Source of the DNA: JAPPHA01 sp965242975 | GTDB taxonomy: Bacteria > Pseudomonadota > Alphaproteobacteria > Rhodobacterales > Rhodobacteraceae | Length of the DNA: 64,000 bases | Reading direction: 5' to 3' | NCBI GenBank assembly: GCA_965242975.1 | Contig: CBDETS010000007.1 | Span: 2,294,001-2,358,000, forward strand | Part shown: in pieces, positions 56,089-64,000 of the stretch | Numbering within the stretch: the first letter of the stretch is position 1 | Layout of the letters: every line of letters starts with the position of its first letter | Notes under the pieces: generated by a model | What the model saw: the letters and a program-made list of their open reading frames with translations, nothing else | Told to the model about the DNA's origin: nothing | Database searches by the model: none | Program-made: the position numbers and the translations under genes

Positions 56089-56606
56089 CTCTCGAGAAGA
56101 ACGTCAAGCCAGCACGTGATACCTCCGTCCCCGCCTACTACACTGACATGACGGACCGGCTTCTGAGAGTCAGTGGCGAATCGCGCATGGTTCATTTCGC
56201 CCACCGGTGACCTGGCATCGAAACCGAAGTAGACGCTCAGATGCGTTCCGTTCATACCTTGGTTCAAGGATGCGGCCCTGGCCACGGAAAGCAGGTTCTG
56301 GATGCGGGTTGCGTCCTTGCCGTCGCTGCGGTTCGGTTGGTCTGGCTGGCGATGCTCGAACGCGCGAGGTACGAAAACACCTGGCAACGGGCCCTCGGTG
56401 AGGACGTTTCAAAGGCCATAGAGAGCCTCGCGAAGCGCTGGAACCCTTTTGGTGTTACTGACCCTGCCGCCAAGGCCGGAGGAACCCTCCTTCCATGAAC
56501 TCGCGCTGACGGCTGTCGACTTTGGTCTGGGATATAGGGTTGGTTTCTTCACCTACCGCCTGGTTTCGGGTGTAAGGCCGATCGAGGCGTCTCCGCCGGA
56601 AGGGTG
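56089..56606. other. Convergent intergenic region with a possible transposase relic
   Basis: About 520 bases between the MMPL gene (plus) and the last gene of the minus-strand operon. The plus frame at 56241-56498 (VLAVAAVRLVWLAMLERARY) vaguely recalls the C-terminal part of IS4-type transposases, but the match is too weak to call. Confidence 0.3.
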
Positions 56607-57755
56607 TTAACCGGTCTCGGCTGCCCGGCGTGGCCAGCGAGACAGCAGCAGGAACACATGGGCGTGGACACGGCTCATGTCGCCGTCGTCCGCCGCAATG
56701 GTAAAGTGGTGAATCCTCTGGAGGAGCAAGAGAAGTCCTGATCGGCCGAAGAACGGTTTTGCCGCAAACGACCATTTTTCAAGTTCCGGCAGCTTTTCGG
56801 GATCGGCAAGGCCTTCCTCGGACAGACCGACCATCAGATCCTTCCAGCATTCCCTTTCCTTGAACCATCCCGTGTCATCATAAATCGTCCGTGCCGAAAA
56901 GATCTGGAGTTCCAGCGCCGGCTGTACGCCTGTTGCGGTGACGTCGAACTGGACTCCAAGTTGCATCCCGGCGAGGGCGCCGCAGGCCTCGAGGCGCTTT
57001 AGCATCTCGACGGCTGATGAAGTCCGCCCGTGCCAGCCGGCTCGGTCGAGAAATGCAAGAGCGGCCTCTGTGGTGGAAAATCCAAGCGCGGCCAGACGGT
57101 GTGCACCCGTTTCCGTTGGAGAGGCGCCAATGGCGCCGATGCGCACGCCAGGTTCCATGGCTGAATACACACGTTCCAGACACCGATGTTCAGCCGGGTC
57201 CGGTTCTCTGGCAGTGGCGACGGCCACGGCGTCCAAGGCGACCCGGAAGTCCCGAAGGCGCCGGCTCGGTCCATTCGCCGCGAGTGTGGGCCTGACGGGA
57301 TAGAGCAAGGCAGTGGATTCGACCTGCGTCCGACGCGATGTGTCGATGCTGTGATGCAGTATCACCCGGTCGCCTACCACGTGCCGCAAGGGAGAATCTG
57401 CCGTTCCCGCCTGTTTGAGGAGGGAAGCGGCAATGCCTGTTACTGGGTCTGAATCGAAGGAGAGCGCCGCTTCCGCGACAAACTCCGCCGATCTGGTTCC
57501 GCCCAGCAACGACACGTCGAGGCTGACCGCCGGCCCCGAGCCGCTGAGCGGAAAACCAAGCCAGAACGGGAAGCCGATCAATGTCGGAGGCAAATGCCGG
57601 GCGTGCGCCGTCAGACACTCCCATTCCGGGTCGCCGATCAGCAACGGGGAAAAGGTGCTCCTCATCCTTTCAAGAAGTGCGCCGAGGGATCCGGCTTCCT
57701 GCATCAGACAGCCCTCATTGGCGACCCATTCATCCTCAAAGGTCAAACCTGACAT
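56607..57755 (-). CDS. Unrecognised protein, paralog A of the RiPP operon
   Basis: A 382-residue soluble protein of no family I can name. It is clearly related to the gene at 59795-60907: both have a region of the type SPLRHVVGDRVILHHSIDT (SLLRHVVGRKMLLEYDID in the other), an Asp-x-Thr strand QFDVTATGVQPALELQIF, a conserved Trp-x-x-Leu helix (CWKDLMVGLSEEGLADPEKL) and a late IHHFTIAADDGDMSRVHAHV strand-helix. Alternating beta strands make up much of it. It is the last gene of the minus-strand operon, after the MpaB oxygenase, so a tailoring role is likely but unproven. Confidence 0.6.
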   Translation of the reverse strand: MSGLTFEDEWVANEGCLMQEAGSLGALLERMRSTFSPLLIGDPEWECLTAHARHLPPTLIGFPFWLGFPLSGSGPAVSLDVSLLGGTRSAEFVAEAALSFDSDPVTGIAASLLKQAGTADSPLRHVVGDRVILHHSIDTSRRTQVESTALLYPVRPTLAANGPSRRLRDFRVALDAVAVATAREPDPAEHRCLERVYSAMEPGVRIGAIGASPTETGAHRLAALGFSTTEAALAFLDRAGWHGRTSSAVEMLKRLEACGALAGMQLGVQFDVTATGVQPALELQIFSARTIYDDTGWFKERECWKDLMVGLSEEGLADPEKLPELEKWSFAAKPFFGRSGLLLLLQRIHHFTIAADDGDMSRVHAHVFLLLSRWPRRAAETG

Positions 57756-57861
57756 CCTGTAGCGATACCCCTAAAGCCGGGAGAGTGCCGTAAGCTTACC
57801 GGCGCAGTCGATCCGGACGGACCTCAGGCGTTCGGCGCCGCTGGCCCAGATTATTTCACGC

Positions 57862-59055
57862 TCACTTCTGGGAAGCAGCGCCGGAGGGGCTGGCCTCCTC
57901 TCGGTTCGTGGGGGGCCGGGCGCGATGGTCATCCAAGTCGGCAGCATCGAGAAGCAGCACGAAAGGGTCGTCCTTCCAAATCCGCTCAACGCCTGGAGTC
58001 AGCCTGCGGGCGACCTTCCGCAGTCGGTACTTGCAGCGCATCCACGGTAGAAATCCTGCGACCCATTGCGGGGGGAACCCGAACTGATTGGAAAGTTCGC
58101 CACCGAGAAGTGCACGGGCGACGCGGTACCCGTGGTCGACCATGGCCTGCTTAGCAGCGATGTCGGTCAGCATTGCGACTTCGGGCAACGCCCGGACCGT
58201 CGCGTTCGTTATCTCCACCGTTATCGCGTTCGGCGGCGGTTCGCACAGATGCGCGATTTGGGAAACCCTGGCTGTCTCGACCTCGCAACCGTCACGCAGC
58301 AGGACCTCGGGAGTCCCCATCAGCCAGGAAGCATAGCGCCAGATCTGCATCAGGGCGCAACGCGAATCGGCATTCATATCAACTCCCAGGCGTTCCACGT
58401 CCCTGATCAGCGACGCGGAAAAGTTTGCGGATGCGAGGCCCATGTTTGCAGCGCTGATCGGCGTTCCGAAGACCGTTTGATCCCATCGGCCTGATCTAAG
58501 CAACTGTCGTCTGATACGTGCGTGTACCAACCGGATGCGAATAGAGAATTTCCAGCCCAGCCCCTGTCGGTCGAGGGATCCCTCGTCCATGAGCATCTCT
58601 GTAAGATACCGTATGTTGTTTCGGATCGTCCGCAGGCCTTGCTCAGTCGTGAACTGACCCGTCATGAAGAACACCTTGCTCATCAAGCTGTTGAAGTTGC
58701 GCAGGCTGACGACAATGAAGCCGATAATGAACAGATCCAGGTATTCGCGTACGACGTGGCGCCCGGGGAGAAACGCGTCGTGATCCAACCATGGCGGAGG
58801 GGAGTCGAGATAATCGAAGAAATCGCCCACTGCACGTGGAGCTTCGGCAAGAACCTGCGTATCGCGGTCCACGCCGGCATTCATGAAGCGCGCGATTTCG
58901 CGTCCGTCGAGCCGCACCAGTGAATCTATAGCGGCGTCGGCAGGTGGGTCGCCAACAATCGTCTGCTCTACATAGTCCTGGGCGAGAGTCGGGTCGAACA
59001 CGACGGCTCGTTCGTACCCGTCCCGATACGCCGAAGGGATCTCGAACCCGGTCAC
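57862..59055 (-). CDS. MpaB/DUF2236-family oxygenase
   Basis: A 397-residue protein of the DUF2236 group, which includes the fungal oxygenase MpaB and the latex-clearing protein Lcp; these are haem- or metal-dependent oxygenases that cleave or oxidise unactivated substrates. Landmarks are GRHVVREYLDLFIIGF, IRIRLVHARIRRQLLRSGRW (with the likely haem-ligand His), TPISAANMGLASANFSASLI and LMQIWRYASWLMGTPEVLL. Its start overlaps the end of the methyltransferase remnant (ATGA-type overlap at 59052-59055), which implies co-translation in the RiPP operon. Confidence 0.8.
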   Translation of the reverse strand: MTGFEIPSAYRDGYERAVVFDPTLAQDYVEQTIVGDPPADAAIDSLVRLDGREIARFMNAGVDRDTQVLAEAPRAVGDFFDYLDSPPPWLDHDAFLPGRHVVREYLDLFIIGFIVVSLRNFNSLMSKVFFMTGQFTTEQGLRTIRNNIRYLTEMLMDEGSLDRQGLGWKFSIRIRLVHARIRRQLLRSGRWDQTVFGTPISAANMGLASANFSASLIRDVERLGVDMNADSRCALMQIWRYASWLMGTPEVLLRDGCEVETARVSQIAHLCEPPPNAITVEITNATVRALPEVAMLTDIAAKQAMVDHGYRVARALLGGELSNQFGFPPQWVAGFLPWMRCKYRLRKVARRLTPGVERIWKDDPFVLLLDAADLDDHRARPPTNREEASPSGAASQK

Positions 59056-59745
59056 GCGGTCAACTGCCGCCTGGCCTGGTCGCGCGATTGCGCGCGAGTT
59101 CGAAGCACCCGGCTTGCCACGTCATTTCCAGCGACCGGATTTCGCTCCATCATCGATCGATACCTGGACGGCAGAAGGCCAACGACGTGCAGTCCTCTGA
59201 GGGTGCGGGAGTATTTCTCGCCGAACCTCGGATTGCCGAGATCCTTCCCATTGAATCCTGTACATTCCAGGACTGTCAGGTTTGCACCCCGCGAACGCCT
59301 CGAGTAGCCCGACAGGCTCTCGAGCCCTGTCACTGCCCAGTGTTCGAACATGGGTTCGATGAGCGTTTCGTGCTGCCTGGCCGTTACATCGTCGGACATC
59401 AGCAAATCCATCGCAACAACTCGCCCGCCGGGCTTGAGTATCCTGTGAACCTCACGCAGGAACTGTCCACGATCAGGGTGGTGACACGCGCTCTCGACAT
59501 TGACGACAATGTCGAACGAATCACGTGCACAGGGAAGCTTGCGGGTGCAATCAGCGTGCCTGCAGTCAATGACGTGATCGAGACCAGCTTCAGTCATCCT
59601 CGGGGACTTCACCCTCCCCGAACAGTCCGCAATGGAAAACCTCGGGGCTCCAAAGCGCCATCAGGAAGTCGACAGTCAACTCGTCATTAAATTTGACGGT
59701 CTTCCGGCCGTGGGCCAAGACATCCCGATCCTCGTGTGCAGTCAC
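59052..59745 (-). pseudogene. SAM methyltransferase remnant lacking the SAM-binding motif I
   Basis: Two overlapping minus-strand frames belong to one methyltransferase. The first, from GTG 59745 (ribosome-binding site aggagg), gives the usual N-terminus (VTAHEDRDVLAHGRKTVKFN ... VFHCGLFGEGEVPEDD) and stops at TGA 59592-59590. The second, from ATG 59612 to 59052, gives the C-terminal half (DHVIDCRHADCTRKLPCARD, SFDIVVNVESACHH, EVHRILKPGGRVVAMDLLM). The ~60-70 residues that normally lie between, with the glycine-rich SAM loop, are missing and the frame is shifted. An internal deletion has therefore removed the cofactor site. The second frame might still be translated. Confidence 0.65.
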
Positions 59746-59794
59746 TGCCAATCCCTCCTCCTGGTGCGTACGTCCTTCCGGTGGGTTCCTTCAT

Positions 59795-60907
59795 CTATCC
59801 CGACCCGATACCACCCTTTGGCCGGCGGCACATCATCAGGAAAAAGACATAAGCCTTGGCCTTTTCAATCCTTTCCCCCGATATGGTGAGCTTGATGTGG
59901 TGAATTCCCTTCACCAACATGACCGGACCAGATCTGGAGATGAGCGTTGTTGAGCCCGTCGAACGTCCGGCAAGTTCCTCCATTTTTTCCGGAAGGCCGA
60001 TTCCCAGTTCGCGGATTCCGTCGATCAGCGCGGCCCAGAACCGAATGTGTTTCAGCCACTCCTGTTCTCGGGCGAAGAAACTCAGGCCCAGCGTCGGACC
60101 GACTCCGTTGCCGGTTATGTCGAAGTGCAGACCGAGATAGGCGAAGGCGTCTTGTTCCTCGAAGTACGACACAATGGCCCGGACAACCTTAGCCTGCCCG
60201 GGCCAGCCGCCGTTCTTGAGTAACGCTTCCACGTCACGGGCGGTTCTGAAACCCGTTGCGGCGATCCGCATCGTTCGATCCCGCGACGGAAACGTGCCGA
60301 AGGCCCTGATAAGCGTGTCGGGCTGCAAAGTCCGGTAAAGGCGCTCAAGCTCACGTCGTTCGGCAGGATCCTGGTTCCAGCCACCCACCTGCACGACCGC
60401 GTCATGAACGGCGCCAAGTTCTTCAAGCCGCTCGCCGCCGCCGGACAGAACGTCGTCGACCGGATAGAGGAAGATGCCCGGTTCGGGCCACGCGCTGTCG
60501 GGTTCCGGATCGATGTCGTATTCGAGCAACATCTTTCTTCCCACAACATGGCGAAGCAGCGAGTCCGTGCGGTCGGTCTCGTCCAGCAGTTCGGCAAGCA
60601 CCGCCGCCGACCTGTCTGTGCCGTCCGCACGGACCCTTCGTTGGTATCCGGCTGCCGTTCGGCTGCCGCCGACAAGGGTGACACCGAAATCCGCGATCGG
60701 CCTGGCGTCGTGCAACGGAATCTCGAACCCGAACGGAAAGGCGCCCATCGTCGCCGGCAATTCCGTCGCCCGCTCAAGAATGCGCTCCCATCCCACGCCG
60801 CCAACAAGTCTGGAGGAAACCTGCGGCCTGATTTGCGCCAGCAAATGCCCCATTGAGCCTGCGGCGATTTCAAGCCGTTCCTCCGTATAAGCCCAGTCCT
60901 CTTTCAT
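59795..60907 (-). CDS. Unrecognised protein, paralog B of the RiPP operon
   Basis: A ~370-residue paralog of the gene at 56607-57755. Shared blocks: MGHLLAQIRPQVSSRLVGGV, LPATMGAFPFGFEIPL, SLLRHVVGRKMLLEYDID, LGLHFDITGNGVGPTLGLSF, a helix WAALIDGIRELGIGLPEKM and the end KGIHHIKLTISG with KAKAYVFFLMM. The pattern of hydrophobic strands ending in Asp/His suggests a closed beta fold, but I cannot assign a family; an aromatic-prenyltransferase-like fold is one idea with no firm support. ATG 60907 (MKEDWAYTEERLE) aligns with the paralog's start; the frame to 60997 is not conserved. Confidence 0.6.
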   Translation of the reverse strand: MKEDWAYTEERLEIAAGSMGHLLAQIRPQVSSRLVGGVGWERILERATELPATMGAFPFGFEIPLHDARPIADFGVTLVGGSRTAAGYQRRVRADGTDRSAAVLAELLDETDRTDSLLRHVVGRKMLLEYDIDPEPDSAWPEPGIFLYPVDDVLSGGGERLEELGAVHDAVVQVGGWNQDPAERRELERLYRTLQPDTLIRAFGTFPSRDRTMRIAATGFRTARDVEALLKNGGWPGQAKVVRAIVSYFEEQDAFAYLGLHFDITGNGVGPTLGLSFFAREQEWLKHIRFWAALIDGIRELGIGLPEKMEELAGRSTGSTTLISRSGPVMLVKGIHHIKLTISGERIEKAKAYVFFLMMCRRPKGGIGSG

Positions 60908-61003
60908 TCTCACGAACCCTTGTGTTCGGAATTCGCACGGCAAGGAAGATGACGGCCCGCGGCCCGTCATACTGCCACGGCTCCCCGTCACGATCAATCT
61001 GTT

Positions 61004-63316
61004 TCAACCGATGACGGGGTCCGGGTTCAGTTCCGCCTCCCGTAGCGGGCATTTGCGCCACCCCATCTCGACCGGCACGTCGAACAGGCGCCCAGGTGCG
61101 AAGCGTTGCCAGTAATGACGCATGCCAGGAACGATCACCCGTGCCACGGGAAGCTTGATGTCGGGGCGGGTTTGGTCGAGCACAAGGAACTCCATCCCCT
61201 TTGCTTCGACCAGCGCCCTGCATCTCTCGACGTCTTCCCGCTGGTCGGTCGTCTCCGGAACGGGGTAGTCGGACTTGCCACGCATCGCGGCACCTTCTGC
61301 TGGCGCAAGATAGGGATGGTCGGCAAGCGTCGCATTTCGCCACCACCACAGGCACTGCGGATCGTCGACCTGGTAACCGGCGCCGCCAGGTCCAGTACCT
61401 TGAACCCAGTTCAGGAACTGGTTCAACTCGCACACGGCACGTAACGCTGCGACGTGCGGGTCCGTATGGGCTCCGGCTCCATAGATGATGTCCTCCGCTT
61501 CCTTGTCGGTCCGGCGCGATATGGCGACGAAAACCGGAATGCCGAAGTCACCGGTGACATCAAGAACCCACAGGTCACGGTTCAGGCCGCCGTAGTATTC
61601 GTACGCGGTCGTAAGATAGTCGTCACCGAAACTGCCCAGGTCCACGGCGGGCCGATGCAAGCGGTTGTACCACCAAACGGCAAAGGCATCGCGTTCCACC
61701 AATTCGAAAAACCCCTGAAGGATCGCTTCCTCCAGCGTATTCCCGGCTGCACATCCGTTTGAATCGGCGACGAAGTCCCCGAGGCCCCGCTGATCGGCCG
61801 ACTTGCCGTAGTAAAGCAGGGATGTCGGCAGATAGAGGTGCCGGCCACGCGTGAGCGACCACACCGGCGACCAGTCGGTCACGACATCGGGGTCGAAGCG
61901 GGGAGGAACCACGTTGTAGGGGTGGCCCTGGGCGTTGATGCGCGCCGCGTCATCCAGCTGCACTTCGCTGAAAAGCTGTATGTCATTCGGGTGAACCGCG
62001 TCCGGGTTTTCCGCCCCTGCGAAATCCGAGAAACGTTTCCGGCAGCGGATCTCGTCGCCATGGAACGCACCGGAATATCTTTCCAACGCCTCGCAAAGCG
62101 CACTTGCCTCGGACTGCGGCGGCGTACTGCCCTTGCCCGCGCTCTTTGTCCGCAGACTGAGTCGAAGCACGCTCATGCTCCTGTTCCTGAGCGCGATATT
62201 GCTGCCGGCCCAATGAACGTTCAGCCAAGGGTCGGTCTCGCCGGTCGTACGCCGCAGCCACGTCACCGCACCACTGACCGGGCCAACAATATGGCGGTAT
62301 TTCGCAAGCGTCGCTTCCGGCGAAACGGAACGCACGCCGCCGCTGTTGCGAATGTTTTTCGGACTGGAGCCCAGGCGCACCGGAACCGGCTCCCTGTCCG
62401 CACGGTACAGCATCTCATCGCCACAGGCGCGACACTGGGGGCGGCGCACGACCGGGTGGCGGCCAACAGTCATGTCTGCCGCATCCAGCGAGATCGAATG
62501 CCCGTGGACCGGCGCGCGCCTCCCGAGCACCAGCCACTTGATGATTTCCACCACCGCCAAACCGAGAGTTGCGTCCAGAACGGCTGGCTCCACCGCCCGC
62601 GGCACTGGAAAAGCCCGGTCGCCGTTGAGGTTTCGCAGGAAATTGTGGACCTCCTGGTGGCCGCGGAGGCGATAGGCAAGACATGCCCAGCACGGCCCCT
62701 GTTCCGCGGGACGAAAGACCGGCCCGAAGAGAGGCTGCACGCCGCCTGCCCTGACCAGCATCCAGGGCGTGCCGGACGCGAGAAAGCGCTCGTTCGACTC
62801 CGCATGGCGATCATCCAGGTAGTCATCACAAACAATGACCGAGAGCGCAGGCTGGGATTGTTCCGCTTCCGCGTCCACGTCCACGCCCATCGCCTCCAGG
62901 CGCGCGGAAAGTCGCGAGCCGTTGTCCGATACGGTTACGGTCGCTGCCGCCAGGCGTTCCTCTGCCCAGCGCGGAGAGACGCCCAACGACGAAAAAAACG
63001 CCGCCCGCCCGCGGTCCATCTTATACTCGCCCGATACGACATAACCCTTCCTTGAAAGCGAGAGGATCGCAGACGTGACGTCGGCCTCCGAATGCACGCC
63101 CTTCAGCGCACTGACAATTTCCCTGACCGTGTGGCGTCCGTCGAGAAGCGGCAACAGGTCGGGATGGATGCGGCCGTGAAGCAACGTGTTGAAGTTCTCT
63201 GAAACGAGGAATACTTGCCGATCGTCGATCGGACGAAACCCGAATTGCGGTGCGAGTTCCGGCTTTTCGATCAACGAGGAATCGGCCGCGGTTTTTCTGA
63301 GTATCCTGGAGAACAT
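61004..63316 (-). CDS. Fused E1-like/YcaO azoline cyclodehydratase
   Basis: A 770-residue thiazole/oxazole (TOMM) cyclodehydratase. The N-terminus has a PqqD/RRE-like winged helix that would bind the leader (RIHPDLLPLLDGRHTVREIV). Next is an ocin-ThiF-like part with two CxxC pairs (GPCWACLAYR and PQCRACGDEM), probably zinc. From ~residue 370 it is YcaO: ATP-site motifs SEASALCEALERYSGAF and SNGCAAGNTLEEAILQGF then ELVERDAFAVWWYNRL. The C-terminus ends ELNPDPVIG, a reduced form of the PxPxP tail. It converts Cys/Ser/Thr to azolines using ATP. It lies 18 bases after the CFA-like methyltransferase gene. Confidence 0.9.
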   Translation of the reverse strand: MFSRILRKTAADSSLIEKPELAPQFGFRPIDDRQVFLVSENFNTLLHGRIHPDLLPLLDGRHTVREIVSALKGVHSEADVTSAILSLSRKGYVVSGEYKMDRGRAAFFSSLGVSPRWAEERLAAATVTVSDNGSRLSARLEAMGVDVDAEAEQSQPALSVIVCDDYLDDRHAESNERFLASGTPWMLVRAGGVQPLFGPVFRPAEQGPCWACLAYRLRGHQEVHNFLRNLNGDRAFPVPRAVEPAVLDATLGLAVVEIIKWLVLGRRAPVHGHSISLDAADMTVGRHPVVRRPQCRACGDEMLYRADREPVPVRLGSSPKNIRNSGGVRSVSPEATLAKYRHIVGPVSGAVTWLRRTTGETDPWLNVHWAGSNIALRNRSMSVLRLSLRTKSAGKGSTPPQSEASALCEALERYSGAFHGDEIRCRKRFSDFAGAENPDAVHPNDIQLFSEVQLDDAARINAQGHPYNVVPPRFDPDVVTDWSPVWSLTRGRHLYLPTSLLYYGKSADQRGLGDFVADSNGCAAGNTLEEAILQGFFELVERDAFAVWWYNRLHRPAVDLGSFGDDYLTTAYEYYGGLNRDLWVLDVTGDFGIPVFVAISRRTDKEAEDIIYGAGAHTDPHVAALRAVCELNQFLNWVQGTGPGGAGYQVDDPQCLWWWRNATLADHPYLAPAEGAAMRGKSDYPVPETTDQREDVERCRALVEAKGMEFLVLDQTRPDIKLPVARVIVPGMRHYWQRFAPGRLFDVPVEMGWRKCPLREAELNPDPVIG

Positions 63317-63334
63317 ATTTGCGGGCGAGGCGTG

Positions 63335-64000
63335 CTAACGGACATAGTCTCCGTCGGCGCCCGAATCGGACAACACGACCTGCCAGAGTTGGCTGGCACC
63401 GGACCGGAAGACACCGGCGAAACTCAGAAGGTAATATTGCCACATTCGGAACAGCTGCCGATCGTCGCGAACTTCGAGCTGATCCCATACGGCACGCAAG
63501 TTTTCGTGCCAGCACATGAAAGTTCGGTCGTAATCCCGGGTGAAGCTGTGCCAGTCTTCCAGTCCAAGCACGCCCTCGGCGGCCGTGACGATTTGCTTCG
63601 GTGATGGAATGTGCCCGCCGGGAAAGATGTACCGGTCAACCCACGGGTCTGCCTTGACGGCACTCCTTTCGCTGCCGGCGGTCTGCGCAAGATGCAGACC
63701 CCCGGAACGCAGGCAGCGTTTCACGGTTTCCATGTAGTTCCGGTAGTTCCTGCGCCCGACATGGCCAAGCATGTCGATGGAGTAGCTGCGGTCGAATTCC
63801 TCGTCGACATCGCGATAGTCCTGAAGGCGCACGTCGACCGGCAGGCCAGCGCACAACTCCCGCGCGGCGTCGAACTGGTCCGGCGATATCGTGACGGCAA
63901 CGCCGGAGACTCCGTAGCGCTCGGCGAAGAAATGTATTGCACCGCCCCAGCCGCAACCAATGTCGAGTATCTTCATGCCGGGTTCGAGGCCCAGTTTCCG
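63335..64000 (-). CDS. Cyclopropane-fatty-acid-synthase-like SAM methyltransferase (5' end outside window)
   Basis: The C-terminal ~222 residues of a CFA-synthase-type methyltransferase. The visible part starts just before motif I (KLGLEPG then MKILDIGCGWGGAIHFFAER), followed by VAVTISPDQFDAARELC, VRLQDYRDVDEEFDRSYSID and YIFPGGHIPSPKQIVTAAEG, all family marks. The frame runs off the right edge. Family members methylate double bonds of lipids or, in some pathways, other acceptors. As the first visible gene of the RiPP operon it may modify the peptide product (inference). Confidence 0.85.
   Translation of the reverse strand, partial: RKLGLEPGMKILDIGCGWGGAIHFFAERYGVSGVAVTISPDQFDAARELCAGLPVDVRLQDYRDVDEEFDRSYSIDMLGHVGRRNYRNYMETVKRCLRSGGLHLAQTAGSERSAVKADPWVDRYIFPGGHIPSPKQIVTAAEGVLGLEDWHSFTRDYDRTFMCWHENLRAVWDQLEVRDDRQLFRMWQYYLLSFAGVFRSGASQLWQVVLSDSGADGDYVR

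Noticed and set aside
56241..56498. IS4-type transposase fragment
   Set aside because: Only a short hydrophobic stretch recalls the family; no catalytic motif is seen, so it is mentioned but not called.

Overview
The window is chromosomal DNA from an alphaproteobacterium, most likely of the Rhodobacterales. The evidence is the gene order pheA / membrane cytochrome c / yejABEF, the dnaX-ybaB-recR block with an SRP RNA beside it, Rhodobacter-type porins, and high GC. No rRNA or CRISPR array is seen. This taxonomic call is inference from synteny and protein style only.

Layout. 1-8.3 kb: end of a thiamine-type ABC importer (permease tail plus ThiQ), a decayed IS5-type fragment, a YHS-domain protein, an MlrC-family (M81) peptidase and a 1.4-kilo-residue Ig-repeat surface protein with a C-terminal beta-barrel; eight perfect copies of a 7-bp repeat lie just upstream of that gene. 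9-19 kb: a CocE-type hydrolase, a tRNA-Leu(UAA) gene interrupted by a 216-nt group I intron, a broken small membrane protein, an O-methyltransferase, a DUF1801 protein, then recR, ybaB, dnaX, SRP RNA, nudC and pheA. 19-28.5 kb: membrane cytochrome c, the YejABEF peptide importer, and two M20 hydrolases (one argE-like with no ordinary start codon). 28.5-34.6 kb: a scrambled region with a truncated ccoO fragment, a 40-bp perfect palindrome, and a tandem duplication carrying a porin plus an ISAzo13-type transposase remnant; the two remnants have lost complementary parts. 35-41.8 kb: a six-gene minus-strand operon with a polyamine-type ABC importer, a Rieske oxygenase and a class III aminotransferase.

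42-64 kb is the most unusual part. It opens with a single 813-residue reading frame joining an AlkB-type di-iron membrane hydroxylase to one GlnE-like nucleotidyltransferase half, followed by an FAD oxidoreductase. Next comes a ribosomally made peptide (RiPP) locus: two NHLP-type export ABC proteins (one with a C39 leader peptidase) and an HlyD-type adaptor, a 91-residue NHLP-leader precursor ending in only Arg-Cys-Cys-Cys after an Ala-Gly site, an MMPL/RND transporter, and a minus-strand operon with a CFA-synthase-like methyltransferase, a fused E1-like/YcaO cyclodehydratase, two paralogous proteins I do not recognise, a methyltransferase remnant lacking SAM motif I, and an MpaB/DUF2236 haem oxygenase.

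Reading of the system (inference): the YcaO fusion would cyclise the cysteines of the very short core, the C39 transporter would cut after Ala-Gly and export the product, and the oxygenases, methyltransferase and two unknown paralogs would decorate it. No azoline dehydrogenase is visible in the window.
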